Shown piece after piece: positions 25,765 through 34,516 of a DNA stretch of 64,000 nt. The notes below the pieces were generated by a model, which saw nothing but the letters and a program-made list of their open reading frames with translations, had not been told where the DNA came from and made no database searches. The DNA is from Planococcus chinensis (GTDB taxonomy: Bacteria > Bacillota > Bacilli > Bacillales_A > Planococcaceae), in NCBI RefSeq assembly GCF_020071995.1, contig NZ_JABWTK010000001.1, positions 434,001 through 498,000 of the forward strand, given 5' to 3'. A program made the translations under genes and the position numbers. Position 1 is the stretch's first letter. Each line of letters begins with the position of its first letter.

Positions 25765-26594
25765 TCGAGATAAGGGAAGCTTACAATCGCTGCGAAGAAA
25801 TTATTGCTGCCAATTCCAAAAGCTTTTACAAGGCGTTTTCACTGCTGCCGAAAGAGAAAAGGAAAGCGGTATGGGCGGTGTATGCATTTTGCCGGACAGT
25901 TGATGACATAGTGGATGAAGGAAACAATCCGGTCCTGGAACTCGAAGGGTTTAAACGTTCTTTCCAGCAATTCCTTGCTGGCTTTTATGACCGGGACGAT
26001 GCCATGTGGGTGGCGCTTGCCGACGTTTTTGAAAACTTTCAAATGGATGAGGGGGCTTTCCATAGCCTGATCAAAGGACAGGAAATGGATTTGGTGATCA
26101 GCCGGTACGAAACCCTCGATGATTTGATGGACTATTGTTATCATGTAGCGAGCTGCGTCGGACTCATGCTGCTTCCAATCCTGGCTCCTGGCAAAACGGC
26201 CGTCCTGCAGGAAGGGGCCGTGTCCCTTGGGTATGCGATGCAAATCACCAATATCCTTCGCGACATCGGGCAGGACTTGAAAATCGGCCGCATTTATCTG
26301 CCGAAGGAAATCATGCAAAAGCATGGGCTGACAGAAGCGGATTTGCTGCAAGGCCATGTGAACAGCGCTTTTGTTTCCGTATGGGAAGAACTCGCTGCAG
26401 AAGCAGAGCGTTATTACCGGCATTCATTTGAAACCATTCACGAGTATCCGCTGCAGTCGCGCATGGCGGTTAAAGGGGCCGGGCTTGTTTACCGGGAGAT
26501 CCTGTCTGCCATCCGTGACAAAGAATACATGGTGTTCCGGGAAAAGCATTATGTTTCCGATAAATCAAAGCAGTCGATACTTGCCTGTTTGTAA
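25761..26594 (+). CDS. crtM: 4,4'-diapophytoene synthase (dehydrosqualene synthase)
   Basis: This 277-residue trans-isoprenyl synthase of the squalene/phytoene synthase family condenses two farnesyl diphosphates into the C30 compound 4,4'-diapophytoene. The first Asp-rich motif is FCRTVDDIVDE (near 45-55) and the second is NILRDIGQDLKIGRIYLPKE (near 168-187). The N-terminal NSKSFYKAFSLLPKEKRKA is typical of CrtM. It is the last gene of the rightward crt operon and begins inside the previous stop (ATGA). Confidence 0.95.
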   Translation: MIEIREAYNRCEEIIAANSKSFYKAFSLLPKEKRKAVWAVYAFCRTVDDIVDEGNNPVLELEGFKRSFQQFLAGFYDRDDAMWVALADVFENFQMDEGAFHSLIKGQEMDLVISRYETLDDLMDYCYHVASCVGLMLLPILAPGKTAVLQEGAVSLGYAMQITNILRDIGQDLKIGRIYLPKEIMQKHGLTEADLLQGHVNSAFVSVWEELAAEAERYYRHSFETIHEYPLQSRMAVKGAGLVYREILSAIRDKEYMVFREKHYVSDKSKQSILACL

Positions 26595-26638
26595 GAGTAC
26601 CTTGCGTGCTTTTTCTGAGCATGGAAACTGTATAAGCT

Positions 26639-26678
26639 AAAAAAGGATTCAGCGCCAACTGGCACTGAATCCTTTTTT
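26639..26678. terminator. Shared bidirectional terminator of both carotenoid operons
   Basis: AAAAAAGGATTCAG pairs with CTGAATCCTTTTTT. It serves the crtM end on the plus strand, and its right arm overlaps the last bases of the crtP stop codon on the minus strand. Confidence 0.88.
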
Positions 26679-28155
26679 AGTTTGTGTACTTTTTGATGAT
26701 GCGCTTGGCAAGATTCTGTCCACCTATGGTGACAATCGGCGAGCCGCCGCCGGGATGGGTGCTCCCGCCGATAAAGTATAGGTCCTCGATATCGGAACTG
26801 GCGTTTGCCGGGCGCAGGAACGCGTCGGCTTTGCGATGGGAGGAAGGCCCATATAAAGCCCCCCGGTAGGCACTGAAAGCCTCCTTCAAGAATAAAGGGG
26901 TAAATATCCGTTCTTCTGCCAGATGGCTCCGGATGTCGATGCCATAAGTTTCAAGAAAGTCATAAATCCGCTCTTTGTACTGTTCAGGATCAATTTGCAG
27001 TTCCCCGTCAGCACCGAGTGCGGGGGCATTGACCAGGATGAACAGGTTGCTTCCTTCCGGAGAAACGGTTGAATCCGTATAAGAGGAATTGCTGATATAG
27101 ACAGTCGGCTCCTGGCTGTAGCTTTGGGTGTCGAACAAGTCGGCAAATTCCTGCCGGTAATTGCCTGAAAAAAAGATATTGTGATGCTTTAAGTCCGCAT
27201 GATGAATGTTCAGTCCGGCGGTAATGACAAATGCCGAAATCGACGGTTCAAAGCGGCTGATTTTGGCGTCTGTGAAAGACGGCCGGTGCTTTTCTTCGAC
27301 CAGCTTCGGGTAAGCGGACAACAAGTCGCCGTTCAAGATGACCAAATCAGCTTCAAAGGTTTGCCCGCCAGCAAGCTGGACGCCGGCCGCTTTGCCGTTT
27401 CGGACAAGGATTTTTTCGACTTCCGCTTCTGTCTGCAGCAAAGCTCCGTGTTTTTGGGCCACTGCGGCAAAAGCGTCAGCGATGCGGACATTTCCGCCTT
27501 TGGTGTAATAAACGCCTTGGCCAAGTTCAAGATGGGCAATCATGGAAAAAGTAGCCGGAGCTTTAAATGGCGACGAACCAATATAAGTGGCGTAGCGGTC
27601 AAGCGCCTGGACAATGCGGCGGTCTGAAAAGTAGCGGCTGAAAAAATGGTGCAGCGTTTCAGTAGGTCTGGCGCGCAACAATGCCAAGCCGAGCGACGGC
27701 GACAAATAATCTTTCCATGACTGGAAAGTGGCAGGGAAAAAATAGCGCTCGGACATGCCGTACAGCCGCTCCGCTTCTTTCAAAAAAGCAGGATAGTTGG
27801 CAGCATCCTTTGGAGAAAGCTTTGTGATTTCATCCGCCATGGCATCCGGATCAGAGGAAAAATCAAGCTGCGTTCCATCGGGGAAATGATTTCGTGTATG
27901 GCTCTTCAGCGGGATGAAATCAAAATAATCTTCTGAACGTTCTCCTGTTTGTTCAATGATTCCTTTGAATACTTCCGGCATCGTAATGGTATTCGGCCCA
28001 AAATCAAAGGAATAGGAGCCGAGCTTCACCGGCATCAATTTGCCGCCGAGGTGCTGGTTCTTTTCAAAAAGATGGACCTGGAACCCGGCATACGCCAACG
28101 TGACCGCTGCCGATAAACCGCCGAGCCCTCCTCCGATAATGATCACTTTTTTCAT
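26677..28155 (-). CDS. crtP: Diaponeurosporene oxidase (CrtP/CrtNb-type)
   Basis: This 492-residue FAD enzyme of the CrtN family is closest in detail to S. aureus CrtP, which oxidises a terminal methyl of diaponeurosporene. The N-terminus reads VIIIGGGLGGLSAAVTLAYAG. A shared central feature is LKHHNIFFSGNYRQEFADLF, followed by FIGGSTHPGGGSPIVTIGGQ near the end. The open frame extends upstream to 28479, but that stretch is the antisense-overlapping tail of crtQ. The real start is ATG 28155, which overlaps the crtQ stop by 4 nt (ATGA). It is the last gene of the leftward operon. Confidence 0.88.
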   Translation of the reverse strand: MKKVIIIGGGLGGLSAAVTLAYAGFQVHLFEKNQHLGGKLMPVKLGSYSFDFGPNTITMPEVFKGIIEQTGERSEDYFDFIPLKSHTRNHFPDGTQLDFSSDPDAMADEITKLSPKDAANYPAFLKEAERLYGMSERYFFPATFQSWKDYLSPSLGLALLRARPTETLHHFFSRYFSDRRIVQALDRYATYIGSSPFKAPATFSMIAHLELGQGVYYTKGGNVRIADAFAAVAQKHGALLQTEAEVEKILVRNGKAAGVQLAGGQTFEADLVILNGDLLSAYPKLVEEKHRPSFTDAKISRFEPSISAFVITAGLNIHHADLKHHNIFFSGNYRQEFADLFDTQSYSQEPTVYISNSSYTDSTVSPEGSNLFILVNAPALGADGELQIDPEQYKERIYDFLETYGIDIRSHLAEERIFTPLFLKEAFSAYRGALYGPSSHRKADAFLRPANASSDIEDLYFIGGSTHPGGGSPIVTIGGQNLAKRIIKKYTN

Positions 28156-29252
28156 GAATATTGCCTGCCTTTCCAGGTATACGGTTTTTTCCGCCAGCTT
28201 TTCCACATGGATTGAAGCAAGACGGCTATCATCGCTGCCGCTTGAAGAGGGATTAACGGAGCCAGATACAGATGCTGCCGGGTACGCGCCATGATGTATG
28301 CTTGCTGCAGAACCGCCAAAACGTAGGGGACAGTGAAAAACAGTTTGTTTGTGCTTATCCCGTACAGCGCAAGAAACAGCGGCAGAATGTAGAACAAGCT
28401 GTAGAAAAATGTCAATATGGCGGCAAAGAGAGGCGAGCGTCCGATCCCTGTATAACTGTTTTTCAGAAAACCTTCCCATGCGTCATGGTTGGTGTCGTAC
28501 ATGCGGCATTGCACGGATTTGGTGATATTGGCAAGCAGCATCTTGTATCCCGAAGCTTTAAAGAGCCGGGCGATGTGAACGTCTTCGACGAGCGAATTGT
28601 GCACTGCGGCATGGCCGCCGATTACGTCATAGCTCTTCCGTTCAAACATCATCCACATGCCGTTGGCAGCAGTGGCTGCCGGAAAGTTCGTATAGTTTGC
28701 TAAGACAAGCGGCAAATGGAACAGCACGACAAAATGCTGCATCGGCACAAGCAGTTTGCTTAAAAAAGGCGGAACATCAAAAGCAGGGAAACCTGACAGC
28801 AGTTTTGCTTTGCGCCGGGTCATCAGTGCCAGCGCCTGGCTGATTGCTTCAGGGGAAAAGCGGATATCCGCATCGATGAATAGCAGGTACTCTCCTTTGG
28901 CATGCTGCTGCAATTGATGGCAGGCATGGACTTTCCCTACCCAATCAGGGGGCAGCTCTTTTCCGCCAATCACAGTAAACCGGGAATCGCCGGCAGTCAT
29001 CTGTTCCAGCAAAATGCCTGTGCGGTCAGTAGACTGGTCATTTAAAATGATAAATTCCAAATTCGGGTACACCGCGGCTTTTAACGCCGACGTCAATGTT
29101 TCAACATTTCGTTCTTCATTGCGCATCGGAATCAGTACGGATACTAACGGTGAATTTTGCAATGTGAAGGTTTTCGGAAGCGAAGGAAGAAAAAAGCTAT
29201 TAAAAACAGTCCAGAGAAGAAAAGCGGATAGGGCGGCAATCAGAAAGAACAT
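28152..29252 (-). CDS. crtQ: Carotenoid glycosyltransferase (CrtQ-like, GT2)
   Basis: This 366-residue membrane-attached family 2 glycosyltransferase starts with a hydrophobic segment (FFLIAALSAFLLWTVFNSFF). The GT2 core follows with SVLIPMRNEERNVETL (near 36-51), ILNDQSTDRTG and the metal-binding DxD as LFIDADIRF. Several C-terminal hydrophobic segments follow, and it ends in WKGRQYS as does S. aureus CrtQ. CrtQ esterifies the diaponeurosporenoate carboxyl with glucose. AGGAGGAAATGAC sets the start at 29252, only 1 nt after the stop of the acyltransferase gene. Confidence 0.88.
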   Translation of the reverse strand: MFFLIAALSAFLLWTVFNSFFLPSLPKTFTLQNSPLVSVLIPMRNEERNVETLTSALKAAVYPNLEFIILNDQSTDRTGILLEQMTAGDSRFTVIGGKELPPDWVGKVHACHQLQQHAKGEYLLFIDADIRFSPEAISQALALMTRRKAKLLSGFPAFDVPPFLSKLLVPMQHFVVLFHLPLVLANYTNFPAATAANGMWMMFERKSYDVIGGHAAVHNSLVEDVHIARLFKASGYKMLLANITKSVQCRMYDTNHDAWEGFLKNSYTGIGRSPLFAAILTFFYSLFYILPLFLALYGISTNKLFFTVPYVLAVLQQAYIMARTRQHLYLAPLIPLQAAAMIAVLLQSMWKSWRKKPYTWKGRQYS

Positions 29253-29253
29253 G

Positions 29254-29928
29254 TCATTTCCTCCTTCCTGTAAATTTCCGGAACGCAGCAGTATTTTCAG
29301 CAACCATCTGGCTTTTCAATTGATTCAGCTGCTCTGTAATAGCTTGTTCAATAGAGTCGGTTTTCTCTTTTCTTGCCGACCCCGGAATTTCTGCATAGTA
29401 GAAAGGGGTGCCTTGCTGTACCCATACTTCCGGTTTGCGTTCGTGCCGGAATGAATAATAAAAAGAAACTGGGACGGCCGGAACATCCGGACAGTGCTCC
29501 ATCAAATAAGCAATGCCGGTGCTAAAGCCGAGCGGCCGGATTTCCTGATGAAATTCTTCGCCTTGCGGAAAAAGGATGACGGTTTTGCCGTTTAGCAGCA
29601 ATTGCTCCGCATATTGCAAAGAAGCCAAAATATCTTTTGGCTTGCTGCGGTTGATGGAAAAAGCCCCAAGGTAGCGGAAAAATCCATAGCGTTTCAGGCC
29701 TTTTTCGTCCATCATCATATGGACATCGTGGTGCCAGACGCTCCTGTTCAGAAAGAAGAACAGCAGGCCGTCCCACCAGGAACTGTGATTTGCGATAAAA
29801 AGAACCGGCTTGGACGAGGGCTGAACAATATCTTTGCCGAACACATTGGCAAAAGAGCGGCGGATCAGCGGGTTCAAATACAGCTCAAAGGCATTTTCAA
29901 ACAGCGGCATTTTTTTCGCTTTGATCAT
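29254..29928 (-). CDS. PlsC-type (LPLAT) acyltransferase in the carotenoid operon
   Basis: This 224-residue acyltransferase of the glycerol-phosphate acyltransferase fold has the catalytic HX4D as NHSSWWDG (near 47-54) and the glycerol-P-binding-type motif FPQGEEFHQE (near 121-130, the FPEG equivalent). Family members move a fatty acyl group from acyl-CoA or acyl-ACP to a hydroxyl. Here it is embedded between cruF and crtQ with tight junctions, so the likely acceptor is the sugar of the glycosyl carotenoid, the step done by the unrelated CrtO in staphylococci. The frame opens at 30000, but AAGGAGGCCTGT sets the start at 29928, overlapping the cruF stop by ATGA. Confidence 0.85.
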   Translation of the reverse strand: MIKAKKMPLFENAFELYLNPLIRRSFANVFGKDIVQPSSKPVLFIANHSSWWDGLLFFFLNRSVWHHDVHMMMDEKGLKRYGFFRYLGAFSINRSKPKDILASLQYAEQLLLNGKTVILFPQGEEFHQEIRPLGFSTGIAYLMEHCPDVPAVPVSFYYSFRHERKPEVWVQQGTPFYYAEIPGSARKEKTDSIEQAITEQLNQLKSQMVAENTAAFRKFTGRRK

Positions 29929-30677
29929 ACAGGCCTCCTTTTCTGCGCCAGTGCAACGAACAAGGCGGAAAGCAGTGTGGCAAGGACAGCTGCCAGCCAC
30001 AAGCCGCCGAGTACAGCTAAGAGCACGAACATCGCAGTAATCAGTATGTACAGAAGAACCATCCGCTTTTCAAGCAGACCGAAACTTTTCGTGCCGGGCT
30101 GCCTTTTCATCAGCCTGTCGATTAGCAGGTGAAGAATAAATGCGAGGATAAACCAGCCGGTAAAATTTGTCCACGGGATATCATAGTATAGACCGCTGTC
30201 TTCCCAGATCCAATAGCCTTTCAATAAGTATGCGACAGGGTCGATGATCAAATCCATAATAACGGCGCCTACCCCGCCGGCAACGGCATACTTCCATCCG
30301 CCTTGAGGGAAAATGGATAAAGCCAGGACATGGGTGGTCGCCATGACCATCAGCCAAGCAAAACCGATTGCAATCGGCACTCCGAAAAGGTTTGGAGCGA
30401 AACGTTCCGTATAATCATAGGAACCGAACAGAAAATCTATACTGGCTCCTGCTCCTTCCACAATAAAAGTCACCACAAAAATGACGATGCCAAGAATGCT
30501 TCCGGCAGTTTTGCCAAACTTCCGGAAGAAATAAAGGAAACCGAGCGTGCCGGCGAGCATTAAGAAAAATGCATTTGCCCATTCAAGCCATGGCGGCAGC
30601 AAGTCGAAACTGAGCAAGATGATGCCGATGCAATACCAAACAATGAAAAGCCGAAAAATGCGTGTATCCCAAACCAT
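29925..30677 (-). CDS. cruF: CruF-type carotenoid biosynthesis membrane protein
   Basis: This 250-residue protein with about seven hydrophobic segments belongs to the carotenoid biosynthesis membrane family (COG2324/DUF422) that includes CruF carotenoid 1,2-hydratase. Typical family features are FFRKFGKTAGSI, EGAGASIDFLFGSYDYTE, NLFGVPIAIGFAWLMVM and MDLIIDPVAYLLKGYWIWE. I recall published work on Planococcus in which a CruF homologue hydrates C30 carotenoids at position 5. It is the first gene of the leftward operon. ATG 30677 follows GGAGTGGAG; a TTG at 30692 is a weaker option. Confidence 0.85.
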   Translation of the reverse strand: MVWDTRIFRLFIVWYCIGIILLSFDLLPPWLEWANAFFLMLAGTLGFLYFFRKFGKTAGSILGIVIFVVTFIVEGAGASIDFLFGSYDYTERFAPNLFGVPIAIGFAWLMVMATTHVLALSIFPQGGWKYAVAGGVGAVIMDLIIDPVAYLLKGYWIWEDSGLYYDIPWTNFTGWFILAFILHLLIDRLMKRQPGTKSFGLLEKRMVLLYILITAMFVLLAVLGGLWLAAVLATLLSALFVALAQKRRPV

Positions 30678-31145
30678 ACGTCTCCACTCCAATACTATTC
30701 TTATATGAATATTATATTTTTATTCTACTCATAGTTTCTTTTAAAATCTATCCATACCCTTCGTTACCCTATATTCGTTCCAAAAGACGGGCATATCGTT
30801 ATTTTTTTAAATAACTTAAGAACTGTGTTTAAAGCTGATTATGCAAGGGAATATTTTCTAAAAATTAACTATGAAGCATATCCTGCATTTTTTTCTCTTC
30901 CTTTCCCACTTCTTTTTTAAAGCCATTAATTTCTTTGAATGAGTATTTTTCATAGGACAATCTAAGCAAAAATTATTTTAATTATTGTACATAAAAAGAA
31001 TAGGACAATGAAAATACATTAAAAGTAAAATTAACCATATGAAAAAAGATTCAAAGAATATTCAGAGAAGTCTTGCAGGTTTTCCTGCAAAAGGTTACAC
31101 TTTTTATAAGGATTTGAGTAAGTTCTTGTTTTGGAGGGGGATTAC
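30678..31145. other. 468-nt divergent intergenic region (cruF / RpiR regulator)
   Basis: The region is AT-rich and has no coding signal. A TATAAT on the minus strand (complement of 30711-30716) could belong to the cruF promoter. A perfect 7-bp inverted repeat lies at 31073-31090 (listed separately). A GGGTAT on the minus strand near 30750 has no matching sigma-B -35. Confidence 0.5.
31073..31090. promoter_or_regulatory. Inverted repeat upstream of the RpiR-type gene
   Basis: TTGCAGG-TTTT-CCTGCAA, 55 nt before the start codon. It is a candidate operator or small leader hairpin; no T tract suggests termination. Confidence 0.4.
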
Positions 31146-31988
31146 ATGCAGGATTTACTGCGTAGTGTGTCGGAATCTTATGAACATTTTACTTCCGGCC
31201 AAAAGAAAGTCGGTGATTTGTTTTTTCGTGAGCCTATTTTTCTGGCTTTCTCCTCCGCGCTCGAAGTTGGAAGACGAGTGAACGTCAGCGAATCCACCGT
31301 GATTCGCTGGACACAGAAACTGGGATATAAAGGGTACACCGAATTCCAGCAAGTGGTTCAGCGTAAGCTCGCAGAAGATCGGCTTGAACAGACCGAACAG
31401 GAAACACGGCCGCCAAATGCTGACCAGTCGTTTCTGGAAAACCTGTTTGATGCGGAAATCGCAAGCATCGTCAAGCTCAAGCAGTCGATGAAAGAAGATG
31501 TGCTTCTTCAGGCCGTCGATTTGATCAGTTCAGCAAATCGAATTTATGTAACAAGTGATTTTTTCGATTACGGATTGGCGCATTGGTTCGCGGGATGGCT
31601 GGATATGACGGTCGGATCCACGGAAATGATTTTCCCTTCAGACCGGCATTACTACAGCCAGCTGGCTAAGCTTGGGACGGGAGATATTCTGATCGCCTTT
31701 GTGTTTCCACGCTATACAAAAATGGTTGTGGAAACCGTACAATCTGCCAAAGAGCGGGGAGCGGGCGTTGTGCTGCTGACCGATTCTGTGAAGTCGCCCG
31801 CTGTCAATTTCGCAGATATCTCACTGACTGTAGACGTAAGCACCAATTTGAATATTGATTCGTATACAGCAGTCCATGCTTTGCTGACTTCTGTGATGCG
31901 CTTTGTCTACGTGAAAGAACACGCCAAGGTAAAGGATAACCTGGCAAAGCTTGAAGCTGTGTACAACGACAAGAACATCTTTTATTAA
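31146..31988 (+). CDS. MurR/RpiR-family transcriptional regulator
   Basis: This 280-residue regulator has an N-terminal RpiR-type HTH (about 1-77, with VNVSESTVIRWTQKLGYKGY as the recognition region) and a C-terminal SIS domain (about 105-245, including IYVTSDFFDYGLAHW, GDILIAFVFPRYTKMV and GAGVVLLTDS). SIS domains usually sense phosphosugars. The gene stands directly upstream of a complete polar amino acid ABC importer on the same strand, which it may control. GGAGGGGG precedes ATG 31146; a TTG at 31131 is an alternative. Confidence 0.9.
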   Translation: MQDLLRSVSESYEHFTSGQKKVGDLFFREPIFLAFSSALEVGRRVNVSESTVIRWTQKLGYKGYTEFQQVVQRKLAEDRLEQTEQETRPPNADQSFLENLFDAEIASIVKLKQSMKEDVLLQAVDLISSANRIYVTSDFFDYGLAHWFAGWLDMTVGSTEMIFPSDRHYYSQLAKLGTGDILIAFVFPRYTKMVVETVQSAKERGAGVVLLTDSVKSPAVNFADISLTVDVSTNLNIDSYTAVHALLTSVMRFVYVKEHAKVKDNLAKLEAVYNDKNIFY

Positions 31989-32067
31989 AGAGCGCTCAAT
32001 TTACTGGCAAGTCCCGAAACGCTTCGGCGCTTTGGTCAATTATAAATAACGAAAAGGGGAGAATAAG

Positions 32068-32904
32068 ATGAAAAAGAAATTATCATTTTTAAGTGTAATT
32101 TTTTCAGCAGGATTGTTATTGGCAGCTTGCGGAGGATCAGAAGACTCATCCGGTTCGGAAGGATCAAGCACTGAAGGCGGAGGCAATGAACTGGGCTTAT
32201 TGGAAGAAGGAAAATTCACTACTGCAGCCAGTGGACTTTATAAACCATTCAATTATGAAGAAGGCGGAAAGCAGACAGGTTTTGATATCGAAATCGGTGC
32301 TGCATTGGCAGAAGAAATGGGATTGGAGCATAACCCGGTAACAAATCCGTTTGAAACGATCATTCAAGGGTTGATCGGCAAGAAGTATGATGCCGTTCTC
32401 GGATCTATGGCCATTACAGATGAACGTGCAAAGACAGTAGCGTTCTCAGACCCTTACTACTTGTCAGGGGGCAAAATCTGGGTTGCTGAAGACAATACAG
32501 AAATCAAAGAGCCTTCAGACCTTGAAGGCAAAAAAATCGGAATTGTTGCCCAAACGACCTATGAACCAGCTGCTAAAGAATTTACAGATGACATCGAGTA
32601 TTACAACAGTGACGTTGTCGCTTTGCAGGAATTGGAGCCAGGACGTGTAGATGCGGTCATCACGGCTGACGTTGTCGGATTTGAAGCGCAGAAAGCCGGA
32701 TTGAAAATCAAGGATATCGGCGAAAACCTATGGATTGAAGAAGCGGCAATTGCCGTGCGTCCGGAAGACACAGCGCTATTAGAAGAAGTCAACAAAGCAT
32801 TGGATGCCATCATCGAGAATGGAACATACGCGGAAATCTCTGAAAAATGGTTCGGCACGAACCTTCTCGAAGTGGAAACAGAAGGAATTGAAGTTCTGCG
32901 CTAA
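32068..32904 (+). CDS. Amino acid ABC transporter substrate-binding lipoprotein
   Basis: This 278-residue family 3 solute-binding lipoprotein has the lipobox LLLAAC with lipidated Cys21, then a Ser/Gly linker. The mature fold begins with FTTAASGLYKPFNYEEGGKQTGFDIEIG and has GSMAITDERAKTVAFSDPYY, the usual polar amino acid signature. Ligand identity (Gln, His, Arg or cystine) is not readable. GGGGAG precedes the ATG. It heads a binding protein-permease-ATPase operon with gaps of 21 and 13 nt. Confidence 0.93.
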   Translation: MKKKLSFLSVIFSAGLLLAACGGSEDSSGSEGSSTEGGGNELGLLEEGKFTTAASGLYKPFNYEEGGKQTGFDIEIGAALAEEMGLEHNPVTNPFETIIQGLIGKKYDAVLGSMAITDERAKTVAFSDPYYLSGGKIWVAEDNTEIKEPSDLEGKKIGIVAQTTYEPAAKEFTDDIEYYNSDVVALQELEPGRVDAVITADVVGFEAQKAGLKIKDIGENLWIEEAAIAVRPEDTALLEEVNKALDAIIENGTYAEISEKWFGTNLLEVETEGIEVLR

Positions 32905-32925
32905 ACTGAGAGAGGGGAAATAGGC

Positions 32926-33591
32926 ATGGAGACTATTCAGACGATATTTGACATTTTTAAAACGACTTATCCGGGATTTTTGGAAGCCGTAATCATTACG
33001 CTTGAATTAACGGCGATTTCGATTGTACTTGGTACAGTGCTGGGCTTGGTCTTTGCATTGATGAAAATATCGAAATCCAAAATCCTGCAAGGCATCGCCA
33101 ATCTTTACATCACCATCATTCGGGGAACTCCATTGTTGGTTCAGATTATGTTCCTGTATTTCGGGATTACCCAAATCATTGTTTTGGACAATTTCTGGGC
33201 AGGGGCCATTGCGCTTGGGGTGCATAACGGGGCTTATATTGCCGAAATATTCCGCGGCGCCATCCAAGGGATTGACTATGGACAAACCGAAGCCAGTCGG
33301 GCACTTGGCATGACAAACAACCAGGCTATGCGGAGAATCGTTTTTCCACAAGCGCTGCGCCGCTCCATCCCGCCGCTTGGCAACCAGTTTATCATCACGC
33401 TGAAAGACTCGTCTCTTGTTTGGATGATCGGGGTAGCAGAGCTGTTTTCCGTTGCCAACCGTTCAGCGGCGAGTTCATTTAAGCAATTTGAGACATTTAT
33501 TGTGGTCGGATTCTATTACTTAGTGCTGGTTATGATTTTCACGTACATCGTCAGATGGTATGAAAACAGACTGGATGTAGACAAAGCGTAA
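32926..33591 (+). CDS. Amino acid ABC transporter permease
   Basis: This 221-residue inner membrane protein of the HisM/GlnP family has about five transmembrane helices and the ATPase-contacting EAA loop ([34 protein letters not shown], in which EASRALGM and FPQALR are the consensus parts). [15 protein letters not shown] is also typical. It probably works as a homodimer, since only one permease gene is present. GAGAGGGG precedes the ATG. Confidence 0.94.
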   Translation: METIQTIFDIFKTTYPGFLEAVIITLELTAISIVLGTVLGLVFALMKISKSKILQGIANLYITIIRGTPLLVQIMFLYFGITQIIVLDNFWAGAIALGVHNGAYIAEIFRGAIQGIDYGQTEASRALGMTNNQAMRRIVFPQALRRSIPPLGNQFIITLKDSSLVWMIGVAELFSVANRSAASSFKQFETFIVVGFYYLVLVMIFTYIVRWYENRLDVDKA

Positions 33592-33604
33592 AGGAGGACA
33601 CATC

Positions 33605-34327
33605 ATGATTATTGGAGAAAACATCCATAAGTCCTTCGGGGATTTGGAAGTGCTAAAAGGCATCGATTTGCATGTGAAACCGCAGGAAGTGGTTGTTCTT
33701 GTCGGTGTCAGTGGATCGGGCAAAAGTACGCTCCTGCGCTGTTTCAACTTTTTAGAAGAAATGAACAGCGGGCAAATTACGATTGACGGCAAGGTCATCA
33801 ATCCGAAAAAAGACAAGCTGGCGGATGTTCGCGCCGATGTGGGAATGGTATTCCAGCATTTCAATCTTTTCCCGCATAAAACAGCCTTGGAGAACGTGAT
33901 TGAAGCACCTGTCACTGTAAAGAAGATGGACAAAGAAAAAGCAAAACAGCTCGGCATGGAACTGCTTGAAAAAGTAGGGCTAGCAGAAAAAGCAAACGTT
34001 TATCCGAGCAAGCTTTCAGGCGGCCAAAAACAGCGTGTGGCAATTGCCCGTGCGTTGGCGATGCAGCCGAAAGTACTGTTGTTTGACGAGCCGACATCGG
34101 CACTCGACCCGGAATTGGTCGGGGAAGTTCTGCAAGTAATGAAGCAGCTGGCGGAAGAAGGAATGACGATGGTTGTCGTCACGCATGAAATGAAGTTCGC
34201 CAAAGAAGTGGCCGACCGCATTATTATGCTCGACAAAGGCGTCATCATTGAATCGGCCGATCCCAAAACCTTTTTTGAAAACCCGAAAAACGAGCGGACG
34301 CGCCAATTTATCCAATTGGTTCAGTAA
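33605..34327 (+). CDS. Amino acid ABC transporter ATP-binding protein (GlnQ-like)
   Basis: This 240-residue ABC ATPase has Walker [10 protein letters not shown] (near 38-46), the Q-loop in [12 protein letters not shown], signature [15 protein letters not shown] (near 138-152), Walker [15 protein letters not shown] and the H-loop VVTHEM. The protein closely follows the GlnQ/HisP pattern for polar amino acids. It is the last gene of the operon and is followed by a palindromic terminator. Confidence 0.95.
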   Translation: MIIGENIHKSFGDLEVLKGIDLHVKPQEVVVLVGVSGSGKSTLLRCFNFLEEMNSGQITIDGKVINPKKDKLADVRADVGMVFQHFNLFPHKTALENVIEAPVTVKKMDKEKAKQLGMELLEKVGLAEKANVYPSKLSGGQKQRVAIARALAMQPKVLLFDEPTSALDPELVGEVLQVMKQLAEEGMTMVVVTHEMKFAKEVADRIIMLDKGVIIESADPKTFFENPKNERTRQFIQLVQ

Positions 34328-34348
34328 GATGAACAAGCGATTTAGCCT

Positions 34349-34382
34349 AAAGGAATCCGGTGCCGGCACCGGATTCCTTTTT
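34349..34382 (+). terminator. Terminator of the amino acid ABC operon
   Basis: AAAGGAATCCGGTGCC is followed at once by its full complement and TT; the perfect palindrome gives a very stable hairpin. Confidence 0.85.
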
Positions 34383-34389
34383 CCATGAA

Positions 34390-34428
34390 AAAGGAGTTGT
34401 CCCAAAAGTAATTTGGGACAACTCTTTT
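34390..34428. terminator. Second, bidirectional terminator
   Basis: GAGTTGTCCCAAA pairs with TTTGGGACAACTC over AGTAA, with AAAA and TTTT flanks. It probably ends the minus-strand lipoprotein transcript and backs up the ABC terminator. Confidence 0.8.
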
Positions 34429-34516
34429 GCAACGCTCTTTTATGTTTCGAAGCTAGCGATGCAGAAACAGAAACAGAAGCAATAGTATTACCACACCCTT
34501 TATTAGAAGCAGGGGC

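Noticed and set aside
28156..28479. N-terminal extension of the crtP frame
   Set aside because: The extra 108 codons overlap the end of crtQ out of frame. ATG 28155 gives a canonical FAD-binding N-terminus and ATGA coupling.
30740..30760. Sigma-B -10 (GGGTAT) for the cruF operon
   Set aside because: No GTTTAA-like -35 occurs at the needed distance on the minus strand.
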